Assembly: GCA_029204225.1 (NCBI GenBank)
Contig: CM055104.1
Coordinates: 48,952,933-49,016,932 of the forward strand
DNA from: Diphasiastrum complanatum
Lineage: Eukaryota; Streptophyta; Lycopodiopsida; Lycopodiales; Lycopodiaceae
DNA: 64,000 bases
Direction: 5' to 3'
In this document: in pieces, positions 11,880 through 23,540 of the stretch
How the letters are laid out: every line of letters starts with the position of its first letter
Numbering within the stretch: the stretch's first letter is position 1
Made by a program: the position numbers and the translations under genes
The notes under the pieces: generated by a model
What the model saw: the letters and a program-made list of their open reading frames with translations, nothing else
Database searches by the model: none
Told to the model about the DNA's origin: nothing

Positions 11880-12677
11880 AACTGTTCAATTCTAGAATAT
11901 GAGCATGGTTCATGAAAGTATTGTCCATAAAGATGTGTGTGTGTGTGTGTGTGATTAAGGATGAAAAAAGGGTAATATGTGTTTAAGCTTTGGATGCAAC
12001 AAGTGGTCCTTGGGGGGTATGTATCAAATCCTTATTGTATTCTTGAATACATGCTTAACTTGCTAAGCCATGTTTGAAAAAAGAAAGACTAGTAAGATTT
12101 AAATCTCATATGCTTCTTTTAAGCTATGTAGAGATGTTTCATTCAACATGAATTCTATTTGTGTTGTACCTCATTCCAATACGACTCTCTAAATTAGACA
12201 GGTGTTACATTTTGTGTCTTTTTGAATTATGTCACCGTCTTCACTACTAAGAATTAACCATCTAGCCCATGGTGGCAATATGCATGTGTCAATTTCTATG
12301 GCACATATTTCTCTTAGGGCTGTTGGGATGAGTAGGAGTTAGATTAAATTCCAACAACTACCATAGATTCAATCTACATGGCTATGATACTAGTGTTAGG
12401 AACAACATAACCACAAGAAGACAAAGCTAGTATGATCCACCCAGCCAATGCATCCTCTTATAGAATGCCCCTCCTAGCCCAGTGTGAGTTTGCATTTGGT
12501 AAGTGTCAGTTGCAACTACCACTCACCGTTCATGCTACTTGCAGGGGTTATTGATGCATGAGGAGTCCTAGTCAACTACTGAAGGACTACACGGTTCCTA
12601 ACTGTCATGCATGTGACTGCATGGGGGGAGGCGATTCCAAAGATAGAAAGTCCACAAATGGCAAGTGTTAATCATGG
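11880..12677. other. No gene; contains a (GT)n tract
   Basis: A (GT)10-11 microsatellite lies at 11933-11953. The rest has no coding signal and sits where the deleted middle of the copia element would be. Confidence 0.6.
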
Positions 12678-13041
12678 TTGGAGATTGGGACAACACCAAA
12701 CAAAACATAGTGGCATTGTCATATAGTCAAGTAGAGTACATTGGACTATGTCAAGCTATAAAGTACCAACTTAAACAACGAAACAAGAATTGATGCAACA
12801 AACTTCACAATCTACACTAAAACCAAGGTTTGTATGCAAAAATGACATCTTCCACAAGAGAAGAAAAAATATCAATTTGCAACACCATTTTGTCAAGGAT
12901 TTGGTAAAATTAGGATGCACAAATATAAGTTCTAGCAGGAATGATGACATTTTTGCTAATTACATGACCAAAGCATTAAGGACAGATAGATGTGTGAGAC
13001 TAAAAAATATGATGTGCATTATAGTCATAGATTGTAAATAG
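12678..13041 (+). pseudogene. Copia RNase H C-terminal remnant
   Basis: The frame from about 12678 reads NIVALSYSQVEYIGLCQAI, matching the copia RNase H block (consensus tVALSt.EAEYiAls.A). After frameshifts, FANYMTKALRTDRCVRLK appears near 12952-13005, matching the terminal aDi.TKaL..d.f..l block. A purine tract ATGGATGGGGG precedes a probable LTR. Several frame changes and stops show it is dead. It is on the same strand as the gag at 11.3-11.9 kb and may come from the same element. Confidence 0.65.
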
Positions 13042-13063
13042 CATATCATATGGATGGGGGCAT

Positions 13064-13420
13064 TGTGGATATGCCTTTAACTTATATGCAAGGTAATTGA
13101 TTTATAAAATCAATTAAATAATGAGAGTTAGTTGGTCACATTTATTGAGCGACCACGACCTAGCGGTGAACCACCCATATGAACAATGCTCACTTGGCAA
13201 ACATTAAGTAGTGGGATCATTTTCGGAGTCCTTGGCTCATGTACATTTCTTGCACATGAGACAAGCAAGACAAGCCTATTTAGTTACAAAGATTCCTTCT
13301 TGTATCATTTGTGTATGCCTTGTTGCAATTGTGATTACTTCTAATGTGCTTGATAGTTCCTAGTCAATAGTCTAAATTCATTGATAGTCAATTTATCAGT
13401 GCAAATGTAGGAATCTTACA
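13064..13420 (+). repeat. Putative 3' LTR (357 bp)
   Basis: It starts TGTGGATATGCC straight after the purine tract ATGGATGGGGGCAT and ends GGAATCTTACA. Only one copy exists in the window, so the right boundary rests on the CA end alone. Confidence 0.4.
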
Positions 13421-13740
13421 GGTTCTTTTAATGCCAATCACCACATCGCATTTTCAAGAGAAGTCGTTTTTGAAAGTAACTAATTGCCTTGCATTCCATC
13501 TTATTGAATGACCATTCTATTTTAAGTATTTGTATTTTCATACACTATCAATAAAAATATCATCTTTATGACAAGGCCTTTGGGATATACTATTCTTGTT
13601 TTGAGTATAGATGGGAATTGGTTAACAAGTATAATTAGTTCACAAACCAAATCCTTCACGACCAAATGGTAAAAAGACGTCATGACCATGATAATTAAGA
13701 TCCAAAACAACTCTTTGATGATGACATTTTAGATTGCCAT

Positions 13741-13873
13741 TGCATGGTAGAACATGCTCGATTTTGTTGGTTCCGCTGGATGGGACTAACTGGATTTAGA
13801 TTGCTTGTGCATGGTGGAACATGCTCGATTTTGTTGGTTCCGCTTGATGGGACCAATTGGATTTCGATGATTT
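13741..13873. repeat. Tandem duplication, 67-bp unit
   Basis: TGCATGGTAGAACATGCTCG at 13741 recurs at 13808 as TGCATGGTGGAACATGCTCG. Both are followed by ATTTTGTTGGTTCCGCT and a GATGGGAC block. It creates the 94-codon frame at 13744-14028, which I do not regard as a gene. Confidence 0.8.
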
Positions 13874-14375
13874 CGCCTGGAACAATTTGTTTGTGCTACA
13901 ATGCTTTTAGAGTTTCTTGGTGGAATTGGCTCAACCCAATTTCAAAATTACTTGGCAGAACCAATAAACCCAGTGGGTTCCACTATTCCACCATTTGGGC
14001 TCCAAGGCTAAGGGACTCACAAGCATGAATCTCTACTACACAAAAACGCAAACACAAATGGACATTCAATCCTCAAGTTTCTTAAACAATGATCTTGTAA
14101 CTTCTTTCCTCATTGGTCGCCTTTGTTTTGCAGCCACCTAAACAATCTGTTTTTCAAACCAAAGAGGCTCATATCTAAGTTGCCAACATGCCAAAACAGC
14201 CAGAATGAATCATATTGAAATCAGATATGTATGATGTATAGAAGTGTACAAAATGTGTCTATGAAAAGGAGAAAACCCCTTGAATGCTTTGAATTAACAG
14301 AAGTTTGGGGCCCATCTCTCTGGCTTGTTGTATAATGACGAAGTCTCGTCCAATGGGTACTGTTGTGTTGTCAGA

Positions 14376-15781
14376 TTATAATGTCATTGTTGTTGTCACA
14401 TTGCGAGCCATGATTCGAGCATGATCGTGCTCACCCTCGTAGGTAATTATCAGCATGGATGGATCGTCCAATGATCTCTCCACATGCTTCCTGGCACGAC
14501 ACCCTCTCATGGTGCTGCATTTGTAGTAACCCCTGAAGATCATGGCATAAACTTGGTGTTAGGATTTTGCTGGGAAAATTTGCTATGGATTCTGGATGAT
14601 TATAAGCATCATATGCAGCAGCACAAACAAATGTCAGACAATGCTGTATTGAATGCGATGGTTTACATACCTGGGATGGGGAGATCCTTTGATTGGCTTT
14701 TGCCCATATTTTCGCCATGAGTATTCGTCTGGTGGTATATCTGCTAGCTTGTTGCTGATTGCAGGCACTCTGATCGTCCTTTTGATTCTCAACTTCCTGC
14801 TAAGACGAAATAATGAAAAGAATGGTAAGGAATCAATTGTCAGGTAGAACAGTGCAACTAAGGATATTAATAACACACCGCAAGGAAGTTATGGTGATAC
14901 ACTGCGGAGCACAGATGTACACACATCACATTGACACATCATAAACCTCTATGCTTCTAGAGGTTACAGCATGCTCCATTTACAAATGGGTTACGCAATT
15001 TATCAGACGTTTCTTACTTGCGTTTAGAGCAATGGCATCTTCCGAGGCTTCCACACTTCCCGCTCATGTCTTCAACGTTGCCTAAGCATTTCTTCTTGAC
15101 TGATGATGATGTACGAGGCCAGAGTGGTGGAAGAGGCTGATGAAATGTGGAGGGCTTATCACTGGCAAGGCTACCATCGGCGCTCAAGGAAGACACGAAT
15201 GACCTAGATGCAGAGTGAGAGGGTACGCAGCTGGTAGAATATTCAAGAGTTCGGCCTAGTTTTCCTCCAACGATGCCGTTTGGGAAAATTTGAAAGTTTC
15301 TATACTGCTGTTGCAATTGTTGAAAAGCTGCAAGCTCAGCGGCACCAACGTTTGTTCCCGACGACAAACTTCTTTGGAATGGCATAAGCCGCCATGTTTG
15401 CTGTAACTGAGCAAACTCAGAAATAGGAGCAGGGGCGGATGGATTCGTATGGACCGAGGGACTCCGTGAATTGATTTGGAAGCGATCGATGGGTTCTGTG
15501 AAAGAAGATGAAAGTCCTGCCAAAGAAGAGTTTTGGGATCCCTTCGGTCCTTTGCGAAATCTTGCGTGTCCGTTTCTGCTTAGCAGGGAGACAACCTTTC
15601 TGAAATTGCTAATGGCTTGAACCGCATCGGAACTGTAGTCGTGCTGCAAATGGTGCTGATGTTGCTGCTGTGAAAGAATATGCAGAAACTGATGTGCATT
15701 TTCCAAGCCACTCCGCAAAGCCTCCTGGAGCTCATGGCCTCTATCGATCACGTCTGGACGAACATGAACAGCGACGTCCAT
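14376..15781 (-). CDS. WRKY transcription factor, group IId
   Basis: Three exons on the minus strand: 15781-15018, 14796-14671 and 14532-14376, with introns of 221 and 138 bp, both GT..AG. Spliced length is 1047 bases, 348 residues plus TAA. Group IId WRKYs are nuclear factors binding W-boxes (TTGACY), typically in defence and senescence. Residues about 52-79 form the conserved calmodulin-binding C-motif ([14 protein letters not shown]). Residues 248-261 are a basic nuclear signal (CHCSKRKKLRIKR). WRKYGQK is at 282-288. The zinc finger is C302-X5-C308-X23-H332-X-H334. Intron 2 falls inside the Arg codon after SPHP, the intron position typical of this class. The start is the first in-frame ATG below a TATA box; a TTG-initiated extension upstream was not used. 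The C-terminal tail after the finger is only 14 residues. No break is seen, so it is probably functional. The His/Gln-rich stretch at 38-47 is ordinary for the group. Confidence 0.93.
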
Positions 15782-15854
15782 AATGAAAATAAGGCAACAA
15801 AATGGCTCCAAGTTTTGCGATCTTCAACAGGATTTGCAGGTGCTTGCACCTGCG

Positions 15855-15864
15855 CATATAAATA
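15855..15864 (-). promoter_or_regulatory. TATA box of the WRKY gene
   Basis: The minus strand reads TATTTATATG about 75 bp upstream of the ATG. A start site ~30 bp downstream would leave a 5' leader of about 45-50 bases. Position and strand fit; not tested. Confidence 0.6.
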
Positions 15865-16308
15865 GCACTCAACAGTGAGAGTTTTTATCCACAAGATGCT
15901 TTTCCAAGCTGAAAAGGAATTGCCATTTTTGCTACTTTCTAACTTGCAGGGCCCAGTAACAGGAAGGATAGAGATTTAATTAGCACAAAAGGATGGGCCT
16001 TTTGCAAAACGAAGCTACAGTTACCACGTACGATATTGTAGCTCGCGCAGAAGTTGTGGTCTTTGAGACACGCTTTAGTCAGCTCCATACAGTGATAGTT
16101 CAAGATGCTTTTGGCACGTCATATACAAAATCTTCTAGTCGCTCAGGACCTTCTGGAATCATCCTTGTTTGGGAGGACTTTCTCATATATACAATTCCTA
16201 TTCACTTCGGCCTAACTAGGGATCTTCCTCATTCGTGATAACGTTTCTTTGGGTGCTATAACCAGAGGCTGGCGCAAGCAATGTGTGTTATTGGTGGAAG
16301 TCTGAAGG

Positions 16309-16496
16309 AGTCAACAGGAAGAAAAAGCGTGGCATAAACAAAGAAAAGACGAAGCTGAGCAATATTTGTTGGGTGTTGATTGACAGGGACTCTCTAGAGA
16401 CGTCTAAAATATAACTGCTCTATACAGGAGTCGAGAACTTGTCTCTACAGAACCTTGCAAGCATTAACAGTGTATCACCATTGCAACATAAGTCAA
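16309..16496 (-). promoter_or_regulatory. Two W-boxes upstream of the WRKY gene
   Basis: Minus-strand TTGACT at 16314-16309 and 16496-16491 lie about 530 and 710 bp upstream of the start codon. Another TTGACT is on the plus strand at 17085-17090. W-boxes in WRKY promoters often mediate auto- or cross-regulation, but a 6-base motif is expected by chance every few kb, so this is suggestive only. Confidence 0.35.
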
Positions 16497-16879
16497 ACAT
16501 CCACTTAAAATGTGAAAATATCGCATACAGATACACTAGACAAACGCAAAATGCCAAATCCTTAAGATAATCCTAATGTATCTACAAGCTGGAAAAACAT
16601 ACCAAAAATACGACAGCATCTAGAAACCGTATGAAGCCGAAAGGAAGGAGGCAAGCCCAAACTAAGCTTTGCCTCATTCAAAGCATAGCTCAGCAATATA
16701 TAACAGAACAGACAAGGTGGTAGAAAGCAAGCAATTGGGTCAATCACAGAGGAGCTTTCAAGCCAATTCAATCAAAATGCGTGCTGGTGGCAGATTCAGA
16801 TGCAAAGGTTCAAAGAGCGGGAACCAGAAAACACAACCAAAGTCATACAAATTTTCTGTATAAGAAATACTGGACATGG

Positions 16880-17190
16880 GCTTCGAAAAAAGCTCCCAGT
16901 CCTACTTGAAAACCCGGATGACGGTGAGGTGATACGATGAACAGATTGACAGGGGCCCAGAAAAGAACATCATATCCATTCTACGGCAGCTTTCCTCTTG
17001 CTCCTCATCATCACCATCACGATCCTTCCTCTCTCCCCCCCCCCCTCTCTCTCTCTGCTCCTCTCTGTTCGTAGGAATCAACTTTTGACTGGGAAGGAAG
17101 AAGCGTCTCCGTCAGTCAGTTTCCAGCACAACGCAGCAGTAGGAAGTTAACGGCGAATGTAGCGGCGTCAGCTTGCCTGCCCACAAAAAG
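16880..17190. other. GC-richer non-repeat block with pyrimidine tracts
   Basis: This stretch is clearly less AT-rich than its surroundings. It holds a C-run joined to CT repeats (about 17035-17057), CATCATCACCATCACGATCC and a W-box. It has no long ORF. It may be distal promoter or an upstream leader exon of the WRKY gene, or an unrelated remnant. A (CT)12 tract follows at 17348-17372. Confidence 0.4.
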
Positions 17191-17572
17191 AGAAAAAGAA
17201 CACAAAGGGGTTTTGCGTGTAAACGCGAGAAAAATACGAAAAGCTTTTCCAAAAGAAAATGATGCATGTAATATGCTAAGAAGAAGAAGGCCTCTTATGT
17301 TTCCTAGAAGAAAGAATTTTTTTTCTTTTTACCACAGCTGCTAATCATCTCTCTCTCTCTCTCTCTCTCTCTTGTTGGACAGAATATGTTTTTTCCTTCA
17401 ATCCTCCAATGGGACCAAAAAACATACGAAAAAGGGATGTTCCTGTCACCTCTACTTCCAATGCTTAATCATACAAGGTTTCGAGTTTCGAGAAAAAAAG
17501 GGGATGATACCCTTGATTTGTTAATCAAGAAAATACAACACAAATCAATGCCTGTCATGCACCCTTTTTGAC

Positions 17573-19107
17573 AACCCAACAAAAAAACATGCTCACCTTG
17601 ATTTTGATTTTGATAGGTTCTTTCAACATTCATGGACCAAAAGGTTGTTGCCTTCCATTTTGAGCAAGCTCAAGTTTTTCTTACACATTGTACACCTCTT
17701 ATGTGAATTCACTTTTTTAAGTGATGAAGAACTAATAGATATCAAAGCTTTTAACTTATAAAATTTGATTTATGTTTAAAATTAGTAAAGACCTTATAAG
17801 TATTTGTATTATTTTAATAATTTTTTGTTCTCATATGTCACAATTGGAGTTGAATCCTTGACCACGTAGGAATACTGATTTCTATAATTTAACATTCAAT
17901 TGGAAAAAGTTTATGGGCACCTTCTTACAGCTCTATTGTGAGCCAAGCCCCAAGACTACTAGAATCTAGATATAACCCAATTATCTTTTGAAACTATAAG
18001 CACACATCTTAAGCACTTTCATTACATAACTAGTTTACATGAAAAGAAAAACTCAAGCTTTAATATTTGACAGGTCCATAACCTTTAAGGGGCTAGAGAA
18101 TGTAGGTTATTGGAAACCTTAAAATATATTGTAGTACATTAAGTAAAATAGGTTCTTTTCAATGACTTAGGTTTCTCACAAGCCACGACAAAGATTTAAT
18201 GCAAAATGAAGTCATACTTGCATCCCTCTAAGTAGATAACTTCGATATGCATGTTGCTTTCACATTTTTGCCATCATTAGTGTTGTTGCATAATTGAAAG
18301 CATTCAAGACTTGGCGAGGTCATATGTGGCCTATAGAAAGGGCAATAGAATCATAAAATCACAATACTAGTGATGAAAACACTCTAGATTAGCCTCCAAA
18401 ACCAAGATTACTCTTCATTGATAATTATGGCCAATGTGGCTCTATATACATGAGTGGGAGCTCGAGCTGCTGCTGACTCAACTAATCTAGCACGTGTGAG
18501 AGTGCCTAGTCATCAATAGATCCACTAATCATATCTAACTTTGCACATGGTCCATGATTTTTTTGATTTAAGCCACCTCCTTGATTTTGGGCAATTTTCC
18601 TAATTCATAGGAACTTGGATAAATATCTCCTACAAATGCAAACTCGCATTCTACTGATGTTTCCACACTTCTGAGCAGTCCTCTACACATGGGAGATCAC
18701 TCCTAATCTCATGGTATAGCATTTCCTACCAATAAAATGATGCCAAGTGGCATATCACTAAAAAACAAGATTTTGGCAATTGTAGCCACTAGATGTCAAA
18801 TAGAATGAAATTTAAAAACTATATGACTAATCTAAATGGCATGAACATTAATTTCATATGTGGGAATAGGCTCCACACATCTGTAATGATGATATGTAAA
18901 TGGATTTTTCCTAGATCAAGCAACAATTTGACTATTTTCACACGTGAGAGGCTGTACAGTACTAGTTTTGAAGCTGTCCTTTTCAATTTGATGCAAAGTC
19001 CCACTCATACACCCAAAAAGAGAGCTTTTTAGTGCATTTTCAAGCTTGTCATGCATGTCTCTATTCCTATGATTAGTTCTTGGATTAGATCATTAAATTG
19101 ATTGATT
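17573..19107. other. Intergenic, nothing recognised
   Basis: No motif-bearing ORF. The 18.4-18.7 kb part has an LTR-like base texture (CTATATACATGAGTGGG) but I could not find paired ends or a primer site. Confidence 0.5.
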
Positions 19108-19586
19108 AAGAGCTTGTTTCAGTTAAGAATGTCTAAAGTAGATAGTGTTTTGAGCCATCTCAACACTTTCAAAAACCTTATGGAGTAGATGACTGCAACT
19201 GGATCAGTCATTGAAGATTCAGAGCAATGATGACTCTATTATCGAGTCTACCTGAAGCTTATGAAACCTGGGTTATGGCTATTTCAACCCAACAACATCT
19301 CACTCTATCAAGAGTCAATTCGATGCTACTTCAAGAGGATATCGGACGAAATGCATTCTCTTCTAGCTCAGGATCAGATCCTCAAGTTCTATTCTCAAAG
19401 TAAAATCAGAAGTTCAGATCCCAGAGATCTACAAAGTCAGATTATTTTGACAAGAGGAGCAACATGCAACTTGTATCAAATACAACATCAACTTCAAAGC
19501 CTTCATCATTCTAGCCGAGAGAGAACCTATTCTGTAAATATTGTAAGAAGACTGATAATCTTATCAAATCGGATTTCAGAAAAATG
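19108..19586 (+). pseudogene. Copia gag C-terminal fragment with zinc knuckle (family A type)
   Basis: Reads in pieces SVLSHLNTFKNLME, stop, MTATGSVIEDSE, then LLSSLPEAYETWVMAIS, SRVNSMLLQEDI and finally FCKYCKKTD. The same order is seen in the gag at 53433-54172. The CCHC knuckle has lost its His and last Cys (N and S instead), so RNA binding would fail. One CAG has become TAG. The fragment ends right after the knuckle and an oppositely oriented integrase begins within about 10 bp. Confidence 0.75.
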
Positions 19587-19597
19587 ATGTAAAGTTT

Positions 19598-20303
19598 CTA
19601 TCCAATGTTCTTCACATTCCAAATCTTACTAAAATCTGCTATATTGTGAGATTCATAAAAAAGTACATCTCGACTTACAACAACTTTCTTGGAAATAGGA
19701 TCAAATATCCTATAAGCTTTACTATTTTCACTATAATCAACGAAGATGTCTTTGAATGAAGTAACATCTTCCTTCTTCCTTACTTCTAAAGGAATGTGTA
19801 CATAACAAGTACAACCAAAAACTTTCAGATCACTAAGATTTGGCTTTTTGCCAAAAGGTGTGAATCCTTCAATGGCACCATTAGTTGAGTCTATTGCATA
19901 GAAAGTTTGCACATAAAATAGCTTCTCCCCAAAATGAAATAAGAAGAGATGCATCTAACCTCAATGCCTTAGCACACTCACATAAGGTTCTATTTTTCCT
20001 TTCGGCCACTCCATTTTGTTGAGGAGTCTATTTGGATATAAATTCTCTCCTAATGCCATTAGTTTCACAAAACTCTTTCGTCCTATTGGAGATGTACTCC
20101 CCTCCATTATCACATCTTAATACTTTTATGCTAGTATTAAGTTGCTTTTCCACAAAAGTTTTGAGCTTCACAAAGGACTCAAACACATGATTTTTCTTAG
20201 ACAAGAGGAAGATCCAAGAGTATCTTGATTTATCAATCACAAAAAAAAAAAATTGTGAGTATTGATATATTACCATACTTTTATTATTCTCATTCATAAT
20301 CAT
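19598..20303 (-). pseudogene. Copia integrase fragment
   Basis: From high to low coordinate: VIDKSRYSWIFLLSKK and LRCDNGGEYISNR carry the first two catalytic acidic positions. NGVAERKNRTL at about 20010-19985 carries the third. KPNLSDLKVFGCTCYVHIP and YSENSKAYRIFDP form the C-terminal region. A tyrosine codon before TPQQNG has become TAG, and a frameshift separates the two frames. It belongs to neither family A nor R by eye. Zinc-finger and RT parts are missing. Confidence 0.8.
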
Positions 20304-20339
20304 CTATTATTAAATAGCTAATCTGATTATTTATCTCTT

Positions 20340-20635
20340 GCAGATGTATATGAGTCCAACATAAATCTCTTGCAAGTGTGTTAGATATAGTACACATTAA
20401 TATTGGACAGTTTGGGCAAATAGTGCCAATTCCATTACCTAGTTCTGGAAGTGATGAATGGGTTACTCCAGATGTTGTAGTTTCAGAATCCTTTCATTGT
20501 AAGCTTTATAATGATGTTAAAAATTCATTAAAGATAAGCACGAGATCAAAAACAGTCCGATTAAGTTGGTTTATTTCTTTAAATATATTTGTGAATTTTT
20601 TTTCAAGTGTCAATGTACACAAAACTCCAACGTAG
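20340..20635 (+). other. Exon-like open stretch, unrecognised
   Basis: TTATCTCTTGCAG looks like a 3' splice site. The frame beyond includes LDIVHINIGQFGQIVPIPLP, SGSDEWVTPDVVVSESFHCK and TRSKTVRLSWF. The composition is protein-like rather than random AT-rich translation, but I do not recognise a family and no second exon is evident. Confidence 0.2.
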
Positions 20636-20879
20636 TTTAAATGCAAAAATTTATTGCATAGTTTATTATTTGAGCTTATGGATGAAGGCTGGGACAAAAA
20701 CTCAAATGGAGATATAGAATGCATAATCAAAATGTCTTTCGTTATCAAATAGAAAAACAAATGTTGAGCCTATGCTTCCATTACCAAATATGGAAAATGA
20801 TTAAAAGTCAATGGGTGCCACTCGATCAAGACTTTGAAGCTAGTGGTGTTGTCCGATTTTGAGAACGACATGGAATATT

Positions 20880-21968
20880 TTAGAATATGACAAGAGGGAT
20901 ATCATCGGCACATAAAGGTGTTGCATCTATATAAAATAGACATGCATCCGGTAACTTATCATTTATTGGCTCATCAAATGCTTCAACATTGGGTAATTGT
21001 GAAAGATGATCAGCCAAGAAATGTTGTGATCCTTTTTGAATAACAACTCTAAAGTTGAACTCTAGAAGTATCAACAACCATCATGCAATGCGTCATGTTT
21101 TGCATGGTTTATTCAGTAGATATAGGAGAGCATGATGGTTGGTATAAAAGACAAAAACCTGGCCTAGCAAATAATGACAAAATTGTTGAACAACATAGAC
21201 CATTGCTAATGCTTCTCTGTCTATAGTAGAATAGTTGACCTTAGCTGGAACTAGCTGATGGCTTAGGAAATGGATTGGGAAATCCTTTTCGAATTCTCTG
21301 GGTTGTGTTAAAATAGCACTAATGGCATACTTACTAGCATACGTATGCACATGGAACTCCTTATTATAATCAGGCACACGAAGAATCGGTGCGGTGACTA
21401 AAGTTTGTTTGAGGTCTTTGAAGGCTTTAATCTGTTCTTCAGTTGGATTAGTAACAATTTTCTATACTAACCTTGCTTTATCGACGAAGTGTATTATAAA
21501 AATTCGATAGTAACCCGTGTGGCCAAGAGAACATAAATTTCCTTCAATGTACCTGGTAGCATCATTTTGAGAATCACCCTAATCTTTTCGAGATTAGTGG
21601 CTATACCATTTCGAGAAATAATATGGCCCGGTACTACATGGGTAACCCAGATCTGGCACTTTTTGAGATTCAACAAAATTCCGAACCTTCGACAAAGAAT
21701 GAACACTTGTTCAAGGGCATTGAGATGCTTATCCTCAGATGAATGTACACCAAGATCGTCGAGATAAATCTCTAGATGCTTGTGTAACAGATCCTTGAAA
21801 GCTCGTTGCATCACCCTTTGGAATGTTGATGGGGCATTGCACAGACTGAATGGCATAACAATATACATGAACGTGCCAAACTCTATAATAAACATCATTT
21901 TCTAATAATCTTCAAGAGCAATTTGGACTAAGAAATAGCCACTAAAGCCATCCAGGAAGCTAAAAGCT
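20880..21968 (-). pseudogene. Ty3/gypsy reverse transcriptase and RNase H fragment
   Basis: From 21968 downward: FSFLDGFSGYFLVQIALED, stop, EFGTFMYIVMPFSLCNAPST, QRVMQRAFKDLL, YLDDLGVHSS (the YxDD catalytic box reads YLDD), then RNase H blocks VHTYASKYAISAILTQ, FLSHQLVPAKVNYSTIDREA and NHHALLYLLNKP. It closes with KGSQHFLADHLSQLPN. The last motif is typical of the Athila/Tat branch. Reverse transcriptase copies the element RNA and RNase H removes it. Frameshifts separate the parts, and gag, protease, integrase and LTRs are absent. This is the only clear gypsy polymerase in the window. Confidence 0.85.
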
Positions 21969-22400
21969 TCTACGGTCTTGCTGAGAGAAAGAACATAACC
22001 TTAGTCAAATCAACAAAGTGCATGTTATCAGATGCGACACTTCTAAAGTCCTTATGAGCTGAAGCTGTTTCAACAACATTCTATATTTAGAACAGATGTC
22101 CTACTAAAGGTCTCTCAAACAAAACACCATTCAAAGTTTGGATAGGTACCAAACCTTCTCTATCAAGCTTAGAAGTTTTTGGATGTACTGCTTATGCGCA
22201 GATTTCTCATGATCTCAGGAAGAAGCTCGACTTTCAGAGTATCAAATGTATTTTTATTAGCTACACTACTTCAGATGAAGCTTAGAAGTTGTTCGATCCT
22301 ATCGAATCGAAAATATTCACTAGCCGAAATGTCATCTTCATCGAAGATCGGTTTATCGACCTCAAGGAAAAAAACAAAGCCCATGTAGCCGACTTGTCTT
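21969..22400 (+). pseudogene. Copia family A integrase, C-terminal part
   Basis: Starts abruptly inside the catalytic Glu motif (GLAERKNITLV) and continues STKCMLSDATLL, AEAVSTT, NRCPTKGLSNKTP, FGCTAYAQI and LRKKLDFQ. Trp (TGG) has become TGA at 22055-22057 and Gln (CAG) TAG at 22088-22090. The catalytic core upstream is missing. The left junction touches the opposite-strand gypsy fragment directly. Confidence 0.8.
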
Positions 22401-22589
22401 GTCAACAACAAATCCGAAGATGACGATGTTGCAGTTCAACAACTACAACATGATGAAAATGATCAACTTCCTCTATTACCCAGAAGATCATCAAGAGCTA
22501 GCAGACCACATATCAAGTATATCGATGAGTCTGCAGCCTACCTTGTTCAGCAGTCGACGACTGTCGAAGAGGCACTCAATCAGCCCAAT

Positions 22590-23540
22590 TCTGATCTTTG
22601 GAAAGAAGCTATGGATAAAGAGTATTCATCTCTTATCAAGAACTAGACATGAACGATTGTCGAATTACCTGCTAGCACAAACGTAGTTGATTGCAAATGG
22701 ATTTTAGAAGTCAAGTACAAAGCAGACGGAAGCATCGATAGAAGAAAAGCTCGACTTGTCACCAGAGGATTTTCTCAGGTATACAATGTCGATTACACTG
22801 AGACCTTCAGTCCAGTAGTCAAACATTCTTCTATTCGACTTTTAGTATCGTTTGCCATTGCAGTAGATTTGTAAATACATCAAATGGATGTACATATAGC
22901 ATATCTCAATGGAATTATTGAAGAAGACATTTACATGGTGCAACCCAAAGGTTATATTATCGAAGGTAAACACAATCATGTATGTAAACTCCATAAAGCA
23001 CTTTATGGCTTGAAGCAATCTGCTCGAGCATGGTTTCAAATGATCAATACTTTTCTTATTGATCACGGCTACACACCAAGCTCCTCATATTCGAATGTTT
23101 ACTTTAAGACAGTGCAACAGTCTTTTATCAGTATCACTTTATATGTCGATGACACATTGCTTTTCGACAATAGTATCGATCTGATAAAAGAAGTCAAGAC
23201 AATGCTATCTTCCGAATTCGACATGACCGATCTGGTGGGCGAAGCTCATTTCTACCTTGGTATTCAAATCCACAGAGACATAAATTGAAAGTTGATCTAC
23301 ATTACTCAACATAGGTACATCTACAATATGTTAGTCAGATATAATCTGGTTAATTGCAAGTTAGCTCTCTCACCAATGAAACTAGGTCTCAAATTGTCAA
23401 AGGACCAGTGTCCTAAAACAATCAAAGAGAAAGAGCAGATGTGTGAGTATCCTCATCATTCAATAATAGGATCTCTTACGTACGCAATGATCTGTACCAA
23501 GCCAGACATAGCTTTTGCAGTCAGCTCCCTAAGTTAGTTT
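22590..23540 (+). pseudogene. Copia family A reverse transcriptase
   Basis: Contains DLWKEAMDKEY, VDCKWI, RRKARLVTRGFSQ, PVVKHSSIRLL, MDVHIAYLNGIIEEDIYMVQ, LHKALYGLKQSARAWF, LYVDDTLLF (catalytic YVDD) and FDMTDLVGEAHFYLGIQI. The palm motifs survive, but stop codons at several places (for example near 22645 and 22875) interrupt the frame. Closely related to the minus-strand copy at 45379-46275. Confidence 0.85.

Noticed and set aside
13744..14028. 94-codon ORF over the 67-bp duplication
   Set aside because: Frame arises because the repeat unit lacks stops; the two copies fall in different phases and no domain is seen.
15782..15811. N-terminal extension of the WRKY frame by 10 codons
   Set aside because: It begins at TTG, not ATG, and an in-frame TGA lies a few codons further up. 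The ATG at 15781 is the first in frame and fits the TATA distance.
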